Of a DNA stretch of 64,000 nucleotides, positions 1 through 11,800 are shown in pieces (positions within the stretch are counted from its first letter, which is position 1; each line of letters starts with the position of its first letter). The stretch is from Azolla caroliniana (lineage: Eukaryota; Polypodiophyta), in assembly GCA_043228905.1 (NCBI GenBank), contig JBHGNT010000003.1, positions 8,928,001 to 8,992,000 on the forward strand. Direction: 5' to 3'. Under the pieces are notes generated by a model that saw only the letters and a list, made by a program, of their open reading frames with translations, searched no databases and was not told the DNA's origin. The position numbers and the translations under genes are program-made.

Positions 1-522
1 ATCATATTCTACCCATAGACACTCCACCTCTATGGCATATTCCTGAATCATCCTATCTCCATGCTAGACGACATCTATCTCCTACTCGATTTGAAATACT
101 CTCATGTTATTTCCCCTCCCCGCATTTGTCTTTTGCAATTTCTCCCAAATCTCCTTCACACTTAAAATTTCATCAACAGTTGTGGCGATTGATGGAACCA
201 TGGAGTTGAGAAGCCACATGTACAAAGACATGTGGGTGGCTCTCCATGCTTTCCATTCATTGCTCGTTTTGACAGGAGGTTCTTTATCTTCTCCCATTAG
301 GTACCCGTCAAGGCTTCCCCCTACCAAGGCACCTATAATCCGACACGACCACCTCAAGTATGTGGTTGGTCCATCGAGTTTGAACTCAATTGGGAGGAGT
401 TCAAGTCGAGATGGTGGTTGTGTTCCTGTCACACCTCTAGATGCTACAATCTCAACCCACTTCATATATTTCACCAATGTTTTCACCTCATCCTCGTTCA
501 ATTTTGAGAACACCTCATCCAT
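1..522 (-). pseudogene. Copia element K gag, partial and broken
   Basis: Encodes the capsid-like Gag of a Ty1/copia retrotransposon, which would package element RNA in cytoplasmic particles. The reading starts at an ATG at 522 and shows the usual plant copia Gag signature: a YLRW motif near residue 55, then a TWLLNS-type motif (here WLLNSMVPSI) and a VKEIWEKL motif near residue 125. It meets TAG at 82-84. The same frame continues beyond it with another TAG and still reads as Gag (DRMIQEYAIEVE) to the window edge. Both stops sit where Gln or similar codons are expected, so I infer C-to-T decay. The primer site and 5' LTR lie just upstream at 737-1038, so this is the 5' end of an element whose pol lies outside the window. 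Confidence 0.8.
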
Positions 523-736
523 CTTCTCAACTTAGCCTATCTCTGCTCTCCTCTTCCGACTTCTTTTCTCAAGTCGCCTCTCAATCACATAGAATGTCAT
601 CCCTAAAGGGAAAAATCCCCCTTTCTTCTCTTGGATGCTAGGACACTGCTATTCCAATCACCGTCATACTAGCATAAGGGTGGACCTAGGGTTTTACAAA
701 GGGCTGATCTAGGGTTTTGTAGAGGGGCAGATCTAT

Positions 737-748
737 GCTCTGATACCA
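737..748 (-). other. Primer-binding site of copia element K
   Basis: Reads TGGTATCAGAGC on the minus strand, complementary to the 3' end of plant initiator Met-tRNA, the usual copia primer. It lies next to the proposed LTR end and about 215 bp before the gag start. The stretch between it and gag (523-736) is untranslated leader. Confidence 0.85.
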
Positions 749-751
749 AAT

Positions 752-1038
752 TGAAAAATGAGAAGGCACATTTATTCAATAATATACATTGGTATGTCAC
801 AATAGGAGGGAGAAAATACAAAGATCACTCATATTTACATGAGGAGAAAGTTTCTCTTTATAAAGGCCAAGATCTGGCCGTTGGGCTAGCCGTTATAACT
901 TTCAATCATTCAACAGATTCTGCTCAAGAGTCATGGTTTTCTTTGGCCTGATCACACGTCCCTCTTTGTGACATTTGAGCGATCATTTGCATCCGTTCGA
1001 CTACTCCGAATCGTCTTTGGAAATCCCTACATTCAACA
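752..1038 (-). mobile_element. 5' LTR of copia element K
   Basis: On the minus strand this segment starts TGTTGAATG and ends TTTTTCA, a few bases before the primer site. The TG...CA ends fit an LTR of 287 bp. The partner LTR is outside the window, so the outer boundary is inferred from the TGTTG start alone. Confidence 0.6.
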
Positions 1039-3924
1039 TAGTTTGTTACTACACTTATGACCATCCTCGCCAAAGGTTTCCCTTGAAATCAAATCACGGA
1101 ACCAAATAACATCAACTCGTCGCCGGTTTACGGTTTCGTGAGCAAAGTCTCCAGCCAATGTCCTATTTCCGCAGCTCCGAAACCACGATTCATAATGGTT
1201 TTGTCCGCCCATACGGCCAAATTGGGCCAAATCCGTATTTGCTCTCACTTCCCGAATGACGGCGATTCCCAAGGCTTGAGTGAGTGTTAAATAATGCGAG
1301 TCCTTGAAGTTTCTCACAAACAACAAGACATATCCTCCTTGTGCCAAACCCAAGTGTGAACATTGTTTTAGGGTTAGGGTTTCTAGTGCTCTTTTTCTTC
1401 TTTTCTGTTTCTCTCTCCAAACATTATGCATATATTTGTGGCATACACTCCCTGTTGGAGTGAACCTAACGAAGCCTTCAATCGACTCCTCTACATCTAC
1501 GCGGTATCTTGTGTCTGTCTTCCCAATTGTTATTTCTGTTTCTGATCTCCTTCTCTGTCATTAATCCAGAAAGCTTAGCGTTTGTGTTTTCTAGATGGAC
1601 GTGGTGGCTTAGTTTAACAGGCTTACTATGTTGGCTATTTACCGTCAGAATGCATTTGTTTCTCGTGGTACTGGTCTGTTGATCTTCATATTTAGTATGT
1701 AATTTGCAATCTCTTGGTACTGGTCTTTGAAATCGGTGCAAATGATGATTTGAACTGACGATCCAACGCCTATGCACAGTGAGGATTTTACAAAAGAGCT
1801 TTTTAAATCTGATGCCCGTTTTCATTGTTGGAATTCCATCTAATTCTCCTCAATTTCTTACGAAATTAATGAATTTAGAGCCAAGCAAAAGTTCGAAAGA
1901 TTAGGCGAGGAATTGGTGTGTTTGGCAACGTCTGTTTTACTGTAGGTGCAGTATGGCTGCAGTGTTCATTTCTGATTTGTTGTGCGTGATTGTTTTACAT
2001 AATAAGACACCATATGCGCCAATTGCCTCAAGATTACTCATCGACCCTTTGAGGTCTTCTCGTTATTTTGTTAAATGAGATGACCTTACTGTAGGGCTGG
2101 GTTCCCCATAAGGCAGGATATGCCTGCAATCTTTGTTGAGTCGCCCCATATATTTCTCGTATGAGAATTTTCCAGTGACATGTGGCGAATGTTTGATTGC
2201 TACATTTCAGTCAACTGAGATATTGTTTTCTCTTACGAATTGATTTAGGTCAAATTTAGCTGATCATTTGTATGAATAGCTTACAGATATTTGTGTTAAC
2301 AAAATCTGTTTTTCCTCAATTACTAAAGACGAAGCCAGATGATGATTTAATTGACAATCCAACACCTATTCATTGTGAGGAATTTCAGATAAAAGAGCTT
2401 TTTAAATCTGATGGCCTGTTCGTCCAAATGGCCAGAATCTGTATATGTTATCCAAGCCTGAAATATTCTTGGTGCGTACGTAGTGAAGGTGTACTTGTAA
2501 GCACTGCAAGTAAATCCAATCTGAAGGGTTCCTGATAATGGCTATGGCAGAAAAGGAATGAAGTAAAACCAGAATCGCTGTGTTGTATTTGCATTACTAT
2601 ACATGGAATGTGTCGTTTCGGGCATAGATTCAATGCAGATAGGGATGAAGTCGGACAGAGGAAAGAATGATGCAGGATCTTGAAAATATGTCGCTACAAA
2701 GATCATTATCGCATCTGTCTTGTCTTGCAGTTCTATCCTATGCTAAATGTCAGTGTGCAGTGATGGCGGCGGAAATTTAACCTATAATTCTTTTCAGGAA
2801 GAACGAGTGAAGAATAATCCTTTATGCTTATAGGTTCCTCATTGCATTAAAACACCTCCCTAAATTGTTTAGTTTCGTTAGGCATTGCAAGATAACAAAA
2901 CAAATTCCTGAATTGATGATAGGTATGCTGCTTACAAATAAACTGTAAACTGAAATCACTGTAATTGTACCGTTTAGTTTGAGGAGGATCAGAAGAAAAC
3001 ACGCATACTAGATACAATCATAGGCTATGTCAATTGCAGACATTCTGTTAGTGAACTCATTCAATCTTGAGAGAATTTGAGTGAACAGTGTGCATGTCAA
3101 TATGGAAGGTATTGCAATGTGTAGAGATTCTTCTGTTGAGAAGATGTATATGCTTGGCTTTAAAATGTGACAGGTAGTGCCCGTCCTCTGATTCACAGCA
3201 GATATATTAAATCAGTAGCATGTGCGAGATCTGCAGTCAACCGATTTAAAACCATCTGATAAATTTTTCGGAGTTCTGAAGACCTATTTTTAAAACTGCG
3301 TTCTTACTGTCCAATCTCCAGACCTCAAACCCTAAAACCCCGAAGCTCCTTCAGACTTGGAGTATGGAGATGACCTGCATTATGTGTCTTCTCCCAAAGA
3401 ATTAGTTAGTCCAGTGAGTTTTGAAGCATTTTTAACACAGATTGTGTTAAAATTCTGAACCTGTAACCTAATCTCTAAACCCTAAATGGGTTTGGTAAAT
3501 TAAGGAAGGTGACACATGTATGAATCAATAGTATGCTTGAAGTTAATTTCATGTAATGTTTTTGACATAACATTAGGAGTGGCTCCGGATTTGGCTTAAA
3601 AAGGCTTGTGGCTTGGGGGGTGGCTCGCTCCCTTCATTGGTGGAAGATGAACTTAATCCTTTGACATACTATTGTGGAGTGCTTCTTTTGACAATGGAAA
3701 TGGTTTTAAATGATATTAATGTTTGATGATGTATCTAAATGATGTAGCATGTAGGCCACTATTGTTGGTCAGGTCATTGTTAATGTCTCAAATTAAGTTA
3801 CAGTTAGGTGTTTGTCGTAGTTTGATCGGTTGTTGGTTGGCAACCTTCCCCTACAAATGAAAGGAATTGTTGGCCCAAGGTAGTGTTTGGGGTTTTGGGG
3901 TGACCTTGAAAAGAATCAAAGTGT
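1039..3924. other. Unassigned region, no gene recognised
   Basis: No recognisable protein in any frame. Near 1366-1385 there is a TTAGGGTTAGGGTTT telobox-like motif followed by a pyrimidine-rich stretch, as often found at plant transcription starts, and AAACCCTAAA motifs recur near 3325 and 3475. This could be promoter or untranslated leader of an unseen gene, but no coding exon follows that I can support. Confidence 0.4.
1743..2414 (+). repeat. Imperfect direct repeat, two copies about 597 bp apart
   Basis: About 72 bp at 1743-1813 recurs at 2340-2414. Shared blocks are GATGATTT, GATCCAACGCCTAT/AATCCAACACCTAT and AAAGAGCTTTTTAAATCTGATG. The intervening DNA is only weakly similar, so this is an old partial duplication. 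Neither copy has a supported coding role. Confidence 0.6.
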
Positions 3925-4140
3925 TTGATAATAATAGTTAACAGTTTTTGCATATAAAGAGGGAAAATGTTGATAATAGTTACCTTCTTGCATATAAAGA
4001 AAGGAAAATGTTCGATAATAGTTAACGTTCTTGCATATTGCCATGTTTGATGGAAAAACCTAGCTTTTGTTTTGTGTCCTATTCTATTCCTATAGGGGAA
4101 ATGTTTGATATTGATTACTTACCTTCTTGCATATGGCCAA
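3925..4140 (+). repeat. Short tandem repeat, about 55-60 bp period
   Basis: The unit GATAATAGTTAAC...TTCTTGCATATAAAGA..GGAAAATGTT occurs about 2.3 times at 3925-4045. A further degenerate copy near 4100-4140 keeps CTTCTTGCATAT. Confidence 0.65.
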
Positions 4141-4219
4141 TGAAGGAAAAGGATGGGAAGACTAGCTTTCAATTTTGGTTCCTTGTATAAACCTAGGAAC
4201 TATGTAAAGGCAAGCCAAA

Positions 4220-4910
4220 GGTGGCAGGAATTCTTTAGTGACGAGTCTTATTTTGCATGTGGGATTTGTGGATTGGATGAGGCTTGGAATGATTGATTTT
4301 ATACATAGAATTCTTGTAAAAAATCGTCGAAGATGATAATAGAATTTATCTTATATATTTTCTTATGTGAAGGAGTTTGTAAGTGACAACATGGGGAAGG
4401 TGGCCAAATGCAGTGGAATTAATAGGACATGCTTTGTGGGATTGCCTAACGTCCCATCGAATATGGCAGGTGGTAGGTTGCTTGTTACAATTATGCCAGT
4501 TACAAGGTTCAATTAAGTGGAGAAATATATGTTGGCTATCATGGCAGACCCAAGTTGGCAGATACGAGCATTAGGAGGGGATAACTTTGGTAATAAAAGC
4601 ACGAGAGGTTTTTTTTTTTCACCAGCGGCAATGTCCACTCAACTCCTCTTAATGACAAATCTCAAGTTATGTTGGAATTGGTCAGTTGAATATCTCTTTG
4701 GATTCTATGGAAACAACGGTGTAGACAGGTCTTCTTTAACCAAACTAAGCATCCAATAAGGTTACTCCAAGAGATATGGAGTGAAATTGTAGCTACTCTA
4801 AAGAGCCAATATGATGGCCTTAAGGGTGGTTCCGATGGAATCGAAATACAACGAAAAGCCTTTATCCAACAATGGTTGTCTTTTCCCTTTCTTAAGTAAG
4901 TGGGCATCCA
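4220..4910 (+). pseudogene. Remnant of a LINE (non-LTR) reverse transcriptase C-terminus
   Basis: A broken reading resembles the cysteine/histidine zinc-binding region that ends plant LINE reverse transcriptases. CGICG near 4260 and GHALWDCLTSHRIWQVVG near 4425-4475 match the C-x2-C ... H-x-x-x-x-C pattern followed by a conserved IW. Downstream, scattered across frames, are pieces resembling the tail (a QYDGLKGGSDG-like stretch near 4808 and QRKAFIQQW near 4850). Frames change several times and stops are frequent. No upstream reverse transcriptase or endonuclease domain is visible, so this is a 5'-truncated, long-dead copy. Its 3' end is probably near 4910-5040. Confidence 0.6.
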
Positions 4911-5223
4911 CATAAGGTGAAACTATCGCGTTCCTACAAGGATTTGTATGTAATAGTCTCATTTGTAAAATTTTATAACTAATGGAAGGAGTTCTTCTTT
5001 TGGAAAAAAAGAAAAACAACATGAGGAAGGTTTCGAGGGTGGGTTAAAAAACGTATGTACGTAAATTGTAATGAATGATCCACAATCCAAGGGCTATAAG
5101 AAACTTTAGAATAGTGATAGATATAGGGTAGATTGATAGAGTAGAGAGACACTTTGGACAGGAAGGAACTTTTTAAACTCATAAGAGTAGAGGTATGTAT
5201 GTAACTAATTAGTAAAGAACTAA
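4911..5223. other. Spacer between LINE remnant and FLZ promoter
   Basis: AT-rich DNA with no gene seen. It probably holds the LINE 3' end and distal promoter of the FLZ gene. Confidence 0.4.
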
Positions 5224-5245
5224 ATATACATATATATATTATATG
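5224..5245 (+). promoter_or_regulatory. Candidate TATA region of the FLZ gene
   Basis: The TA-only tract ATACATATATATATTATATG lies about 790 bp upstream of the FLZ start codon. It is followed by a pyrimidine-rich leader (about 5341-5520, CATCTCCATCTCCATC) and a purine-rich leader (about 5630-5930, GAAGAAGAAG). The arrangement suggests a long 5' untranslated region. No transcript evidence is available from the sequence. Confidence 0.35.
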
Positions 5246-6027
5246 AATTAAAAGAGAAAATGCAGAAAAGGAGATGGGTGTATTATTATTATTATGCATA
5301 TATGGTATGGTATGTATGGCATGGCTTGATAGGTGGATGGGCACTCATCATCCACTCTCTAGCATCATCTCTCTAGAGATTCTGCCATCATCTCGCTATA
5401 TAGCTCAGCTCACTCATCTCCATCTCCATCTCCATCGCCATCTCTGCATTCTGTCTGTTTGTTTTTGTCTGTCTGTCTCCCCGTTTCCTCTCATCCTTCC
5501 TTTGATCTTGGCCTTCCCCTCCTGTGAATGAACGAATTCACACCCTCCCCCTATCGAATCTCTGATTTTACTTCGTGGGAATGAGAATTGTGGTCACCTC
5601 CCTCTCGTAATTTTGGTGGATCCGGAGAGGAAAGAAAGGACAAGCACGAGATCGGATCCTTCTTCCTCGTGGTTTTCTGCACCAGAGTGAAGTAGAAGCA
5701 GAAGAAAGAAGAAAGGATATGGCCTTCTATTGATATCAGGAGTAATTGCTTTCTTTCAACTCGAGAAGGAAACTGTATTCTCAGGATGCATCAGAAGGAA
5801 TAAGGAGGAGGTTTACGAGAAACTCGTCTGCATCGGAAAGAAGAAGAAAAAGAGGAATCTTTAAAATTTTCTTTTGCCGCATCATCGGAAAGAAGAAGAA
5901 GAAGAAGAAGACCTGGTAATCTAGCATCAGATGTGGATGTGGCAGTGAATTCTATAGCAAGATTAGAAAGAAAGCTTAATCTTCAGTTATTTCGCCTACG
6001 TACGTGTGAACCGTCTTTCTGTCGACA

Positions 6028-6890
6028 ATGGCTGGAAAGAGGTTTAGAAGGACAACCAGTATGTCTCATTTTGCTCCTAATTCTACAAATATGGCACTAG
6101 ACAGAAACATTACGCAATCGGTCACTTCTGCCAGCAATAGTAATCACTACAAGGTAGCCAGACCTTTGGTAAATGATCAGAAACCTGCAAATCTTTATCA
6201 CAATCCTCATCAGGAAGACATAGCCATAGTTGAATCTCAAGAAATGGCGAGCATTCCGAACAGCAGTAATAACTATGGTGTTAGTTCTAACCCTACCTAT
6301 AACCTTAGACCTATCTCTAATTCAGGTCTCCCCACAGAGAATATAGGTGGCGAAAATGTGTCTTGTCATCCTCCGCTCAATATGTCTCATCTTGTGGCTT
6401 ATCAGATGGGGCTATGGGCCCATGCTAATGGAAATTCTGTTCTTTCTAGTTCAAGTTACAATGGAGCGATGAATAAGCAAGAAAATCATCATCATCCTGT
6501 TTTGTCATCTCCTGTGGATTTCTTACAAGTTTGTTTCTTCTGCAAGAGACGACTTGGAAATGGAAGAGATATCTTCATTTACAGGTTGTGTATCTTAGTT
6601 CTCTCCCTCTCTATTTCTATAAGGAATGTGCAAATTTCTCGTCATTCTTTAAGGTTCTTTGAACTTGATCTGAGACAGAGAAATAGTTAGGAAGCAATTT
6701 TCTAGATACGTGTAGGAAGCATTTTTCCTCTTCTTTCTTCAATATTAACTCTCATGTTCTTTCTTTTCCTTTTCACAGAGGTGATACAGCGTTCTGCAGT
6801 GAAGAGTGCCGCCATAGGCAGATTCTGGGAGACGAGATGAAGTCTAGCACTGAGAAAAGCTCGTCCGAATCGATTATTATTGCAGCTTAA
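6028..6890 (+). CDS. FCS-like zinc finger (FLZ, DUF581) protein, two exons
   Basis: Exon 1 is 6028-6584 and exon 2 is 6779-6890, joined across a 194-bp GT-AG intron (donor ACAG|GTTGTG, acceptor TTTTCACAG|AGG). The product is about 222 residues. The FLZ domain starts near residue 165 (FLQVCFFCKRRLGNGRDIFI) and continues into exon 2 with GDTAFCSEECRHRQI, giving a C-x2-C...C-x3-C zinc site. FLZ proteins are plant-specific adaptors that bind the SnRK1 energy-sensing kinase. That is family knowledge, and this protein's partner is not shown here. The N-terminal 160 residues are Asn/Ser-rich and look disordered. The intron falls inside the zinc finger, so reading through it gives a false truncated product. 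An AATAAA at 7129-7134 may serve for polyadenylation. The ATG chosen is the first in this frame after a long leader. Confidence 0.92.
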
Positions 6891-7364
6891 TATGAGGAAT
6901 GCAATAATCCATGTAACTCTATATATTTGTCTCTCTGATCCTGGCAATGGAATTAGGGTTATAGCAATGAAATGTTTAGTGTGAGATATGGTCATAATAT
7001 ATGGAATCAATCAATCTATATAATCTATTCAATGCGTCTGTCTATATGTTATGAAAATGCTTTTGAGCGTATACATGGCTATGGCGATTTGCCAGAGGCA
7101 ATCTTTTTCCTGAGAATTTCCATCTCTCAATAAACTTGAGAAATGCTAGTGGAGGAGGGGGATTCGGATTGGTGAGAGTTCTAGAATCAGTCTCATGGAC
7201 AGTCAGTAATCCATAGGATCACTGATGGTCCACATGCAAACAGGACCTGCCCTCGACAAAGAAGATGCTCGAGGTTGCAATGGAGCCGCCTGGTACCGGA
7301 GGAGGATTGGAATATTCAGAAAATGATGGATCATTGCGATGGACTTGTCAGAAATTATGGATGA
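6891..7364. other. FLZ 3' region and spacer
   Basis: Contains the likely 3' untranslated region, with AATAAA at 7129-7134. Nothing else recognised. Confidence 0.4.
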
Positions 7365-7975
7365 GATGTAACCAGGAATTTTGTCTATTCTAGATGGAAT
7401 GGTATAGTAGTTAGGCGTTAATCATTCCAACAAATTCTAACCAGGGATCTTGTCGATGCTCCTTGGAATCGCAGAGTAGTTCGGGGTTAATCGTTTTTAA
7501 CAAATTTGGTTTATCATTCTAACACATTCAATCGAGGGATCATGTCTATGCTCATTGGAATGGTAGAGTAGTTAGGGGTTAATCATTGTAACAAATTCTA
7601 ACCAGGATCTTGTCGATTCTCCTTGGAATCGCAGAGTAGTTAGGGGTTAATCGTTTTTAACAAATTCGGTTAATCATTCTAACAAATTCTAACGAGGGAT
7701 CTTGTCGATGCTTGTTGAAATCGCAAAGTAGTTAGGGATTAATCGTTTTAACAAATTCTAACCAAGGATTCTTGTAGATGCTCCTTGGAATCGCAAAGTA
7801 GGGGTTAATCGTTTTTAACAAATTCGGTTAATCATTCTAACAAATTCTAACGAGGGATCTTGTCGATGCATGTTGTAATCGCAGAGTAGTTAGGGATTAA
7901 TCGTTTTAACAAATTTTAATCAAGGATTCTTGTTGATGCTAGGGGCTAATTGTTTTAACAACTTCTGTGATCAAA
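7365..7975 (+). repeat. Dimeric tandem repeat, about 160 bp higher-order period
   Basis: Monomers of about 75-85 bp share AACCAGGGATCTTGTCGATG, TTGGAATCGCAGAGTAGTTA and GGGGTTAATCGTTTTAACAA. Two monomer types alternate: CCAGGATCTTG at about 7441, 7602, 7762 and 7921, and CGAGGGATC near 7530, 7690 and 7850. The paired unit therefore repeats every 159-161 bp for just under four units. Degeneration is modest and the last unit is shortened. There is no coding potential. Confidence 0.85.
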
Positions 7976-8585
7976 CGATCGGGTTTTATTCGATAACGAT
8001 TAAGTAGCTGAGATTTTTTAGACTTTCGATATGTACATGAGAATGAGGCAAGTTTTGCCGATGTTCGAGGGTAACATTAGCTGGATAGGAACTCATCCTT
8101 TACATTTAGTGATTGTTTGGGTTTATCTCAATGCATGGCAACATATACCAAGATTGTGTTGGTTCATAGTTCCATCTTATTGAGAAGCTTTATAGCCTTT
8201 ACACCAAGAGTTGCGAGCTCAAATCGATAGATGTTGTATGTTTACACCAAGAGTTGCGCGTGCATTGATTGGCCCATGAATCCTTTGGTAGAAGTGTTCT
8301 TTTGTGGGTATGATAATGTTGTTTCAATCAAGTTTGTGTTGCCACCAGTACTAATAAGTAGTCAAGACATTCTAACTTTTCAATAATTTACTTGAATAAG
8401 TAGCTAACATATCTTGCCATCTAAAATCAATTGGTTGCAAGGAATGACTAGATTACAAAACAACATTAAATAGAGATTTGATAATGGCTTTGTGGTAAGT
8501 CGAAACACCATCGATTCTTTGTTTAAACAACACGGGATTTAACATGAATGAATATTTTGAACTTTTTTATGTTAACTTGAACTGT
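7976..8585. other. Intergenic, nothing recognised
   Basis: AT-rich DNA without a supported gene or repeat. Confidence 0.4.
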
Positions 8586-8875
8586 CCATGATGATCTCTA
8601 AATACTCATGCACTTCGATGAATGTTTATTATTTAGTGTCTTGTTTGAATGACTCACACACCATGTCATGTACAAAGATGAAATGTTGTCTACGTCCCTT
8701 TCTCTTTGTAACAAAGCATTGTTCATTTCAAACATGGGGTTGGCCTATGATGATTTCTAAATACTTCTACACTTTGATGAATGTTTATTATTTATTATCT
8801 TGTTTGAATGGCTTTCACACCATGTCATGTACAAGATGAAGTGTTGTCTACGTAGCTTTCTCTTTGTAACACTTT
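8586..8875 (+). repeat. Tandem duplication, 159-bp period, two copies
   Basis: ATGATGATCTCTAAATACT at 8588 recurs as ATGATGATTTCTAAATACT at 8747. Following blocks also match (GATGAATGTTTATTATTTA, CACCATGTCATGTACAA, GTTGTCTACGT, TTTCTCTTTGTAAC). The open frame across both copies is a by-product of the repeat, not a convincing gene. Confidence 0.85.
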
Positions 8876-11800
8876 CCTTTAGGATCCTTCGAGGAAGAGG
8901 ATTTGTATTGATCTAAGTAGGACAAAAGAATTTTGAACTACATGCAACTATGATGCCAATTCCATTCAAGGATGTAAAGTGATGTTGATAGAACCTAAAT
9001 GTTTAGGTTTTCACACCATTCCATGTTGGAAAACAAAGAAGAGCTATATCAATCTAAATGACATGAGATAGTTTTGCCCTAGGGTAAGTGACATGATTGC
9101 AATTCCTCGACAGGGATTGATGTTGATTTTATGATATTGAAATTGCCATTCATGTAGTTTCAACACCAAGAGAGCTACACGACATAACTTGATGGTCTTT
9201 TCAAATATAATGGTTAGGTAGCATTTTTCCATCGAATTTGCTACGACCATTATAATGCAAATGCTTTTAAGTAGAGCGATCAAGAAAGTGACACACCAAC
9301 ATGTTGAGCCAGCAACTCAAAACATTTAAGTAGACCCCTTTAGTTTCAGAACATACATCAATCCGTCAATTTATTCGCACTTAAAGTTTCCGAATAACTA
9401 GCTCCTTTTAAAAAAAAAACTCGTAGCCACTTTTGTGGCATGCTAGTTGATGGGTCGAATAATGTTTTTTTATACTAGTGTTAAGCACAACTATTTCATA
9501 TCATTATGAGTGCATTTCGTGGCAAACTTTTAATATTATTTAACTTTATTGGATGGTCACATAGTCGAACAAATACACTTTCAAATGAGTATAATTGTCC
9601 AAATCAAATTCGAAATATAATCATGGACTCCACCAAAAGGACTTTGAAAAAAGACTACATGGAAGTAAGAAACATTATTCTAGAGAATGCGAGTGCGTGC
9701 ATATACATACACACTTTTTGTTTTAGCATTGCATTATATTATGGGTGGGCAACCTCAAAGCACGTTAAAAACTCACAGATCGAATACTTACGGCATGCCA
9801 CCATATGCGAAACATTAAATAAATACAAAACAAAAATGGCCAATAATGTTGAATTGGTTATTAGTATTCTAATAGACTTTGGTATAACTTTTTGGTTTCA
9901 TTATTCAATGTAAATTGAAGCTTAGTTTAATGTATTTGAAATGTATTCAATTAATAAAGTTAAGTAATTTCATAACCAAAGTCTTTCATGCTCCATGGTA
10001 AACACAACATAATCCTCGGTTACATTACTAATAGATGAAACCGAAAACTCTACCTTTAATTAGTTGGCAAAATGAAATCCGTGTGAGAGGCACAAGTGTT
10101 TATATCATTTACAAATGAACTTTGTAGTTCTTTTGTGTTCAATATTTGGTTTTTCACTTTACTTTTGAGACAAATGTTTGGTTTCGGCTTAAGAATTCAA
10201 TTGAGTGAATAAGTTTAGCATGCTTTTATCTTGTGGCGCATGCAAGTAAGACATTGCCAAGCATTTGACGCTATAACTTTTCTCTAACCATGACATTCGA
10301 TTGAATAAGCCAATACTCAAGGCATATCTTACTTCGAGAGTATTGCATGGTTGATAGATATAAAATGCAACCACTATTTTATTCCTGCACTTTTAATATT
10401 GTGCTAATGATCTAAACTTAAAAGTAGATGTGAACACTTCACAAAGTCTAAACATTCGACAAGTGTAATAATGAGACCATGTCACACAATGATGCCCACA
10501 TATTGCAAAGGTGCCTTCACATTGTACGTGTGCTATATTATATGTTCATGAACAAGAGATGCCAAGTTTACTAAGGTGGAATTGTCTGCTTTGTAGCCTT
10601 TCGATCCTCGATTGAATTTGTTGCCTCTAGTGGTGGGTCACTTAAGTAGGAGGATCCTTGTGCAATTGAGGTTCACTATTTTAGATTTGTAAATTATCCT
10701 CGATGATCATAAATGGATGCCTTTCACTGTTAAAAGTTGCTCCTTTTATGAGCATTGAGTATCTAGGTTTCTTCAAAACACAAAATTTCATCATCTCAAA
10801 TCCTATACCCAAAGCTTGTCATTTTTTGCAACTTGGAAATTATCTATCTTTTGGGATTTGTGTAAAAGCACGGATGTGCGACACATGGAAATTAACGTGG
10901 TATGGTGAGCTTTGAATGTTCGTCATTTACATACATTATTGGATGCAAAAGGGAGCACTTCTAGACACTATAATAAATATATATATATATACACAATAAT
11001 GGGCTATAAAAAAGAATTCAAGAAATATTACCCTTCAAAAAAGATAGACTACAATTGCATCTGTACAAATTCGACCCCACAATTAGATTCTCTTCACCTT
11101 GACCATAAAGACAACAAATCTTATGTCATTACACTAACTTTTCTTCTCCACACTATTTCCCTTCATTTCGAGTGGGACAATACTCACCACTCTTCATATC
11201 CTTGTAAGTTGTGTGTAGTGTTTTTAGGAAATGTCGATACTCCCTATAACCTAAGGGATACAATAATAAAGTATTCATTTCACACGAATTATCTTGCAGT
11301 GTTCACGGGCCATGAATTGTGTTTGATGAAGCATGAACTGAGTATTGGCACTTTACACAACACTTTCAATGAATTTTTATATCATTTTTGTCTTATAGTT
11401 CTTTGGTTCATTTCTTTGAGAGAGAGAGAGAGAGAGAGAAAGATCATTTATGGTTTTCAGTACATATTACCATTTAGTATGAATATATTTACTACTTTAG
11501 GGACAAAGGAAGAGAGAACATGAAATGGCACAAACAACATGACAATATGACCTCAAATACGAAACCTTTACTACTTCTGTGGTCTCCACAATGTTACATG
11601 AATTCTTCCAATATCATTTTTAGCATTCTTACTATAAGTAACCAATATCCAACACATTGTTTTGTTTGTGCCACAAGGTAGCACAACAATTGTCCTTGAA
11701 TCAATGTGGATGCACCTATTAAACCTTAACATTGTAGATTAGAAGAAATAACCTTGCCTAAGGATATGGCATATGGCATATGTTTATTGGGTCCATTTAG

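Noticed and set aside
1033-1431. 132-codon open frame on the minus strand next to the K LTR
   Set aside because: No recognisable motif and overlapping open frames on both strands. Treated as chance.
2272-2535. 87-codon frame with an acidic start inside the direct repeat
   Set aside because: The first copy of the repeat (1743-1813) does not keep the frame, and no motif is known.
8588-8839. 83-codon Cys-rich repeated protein
   Set aside because: An artefact of the 159-bp tandem duplication. The spacing is a multiple of three by chance and the sequence is low in coding character.
10912-11523. 203-codon open frame in the AT-rich region
   Set aside because: No motif, ends through an (AG)n microsatellite, and composition equals its surroundings.
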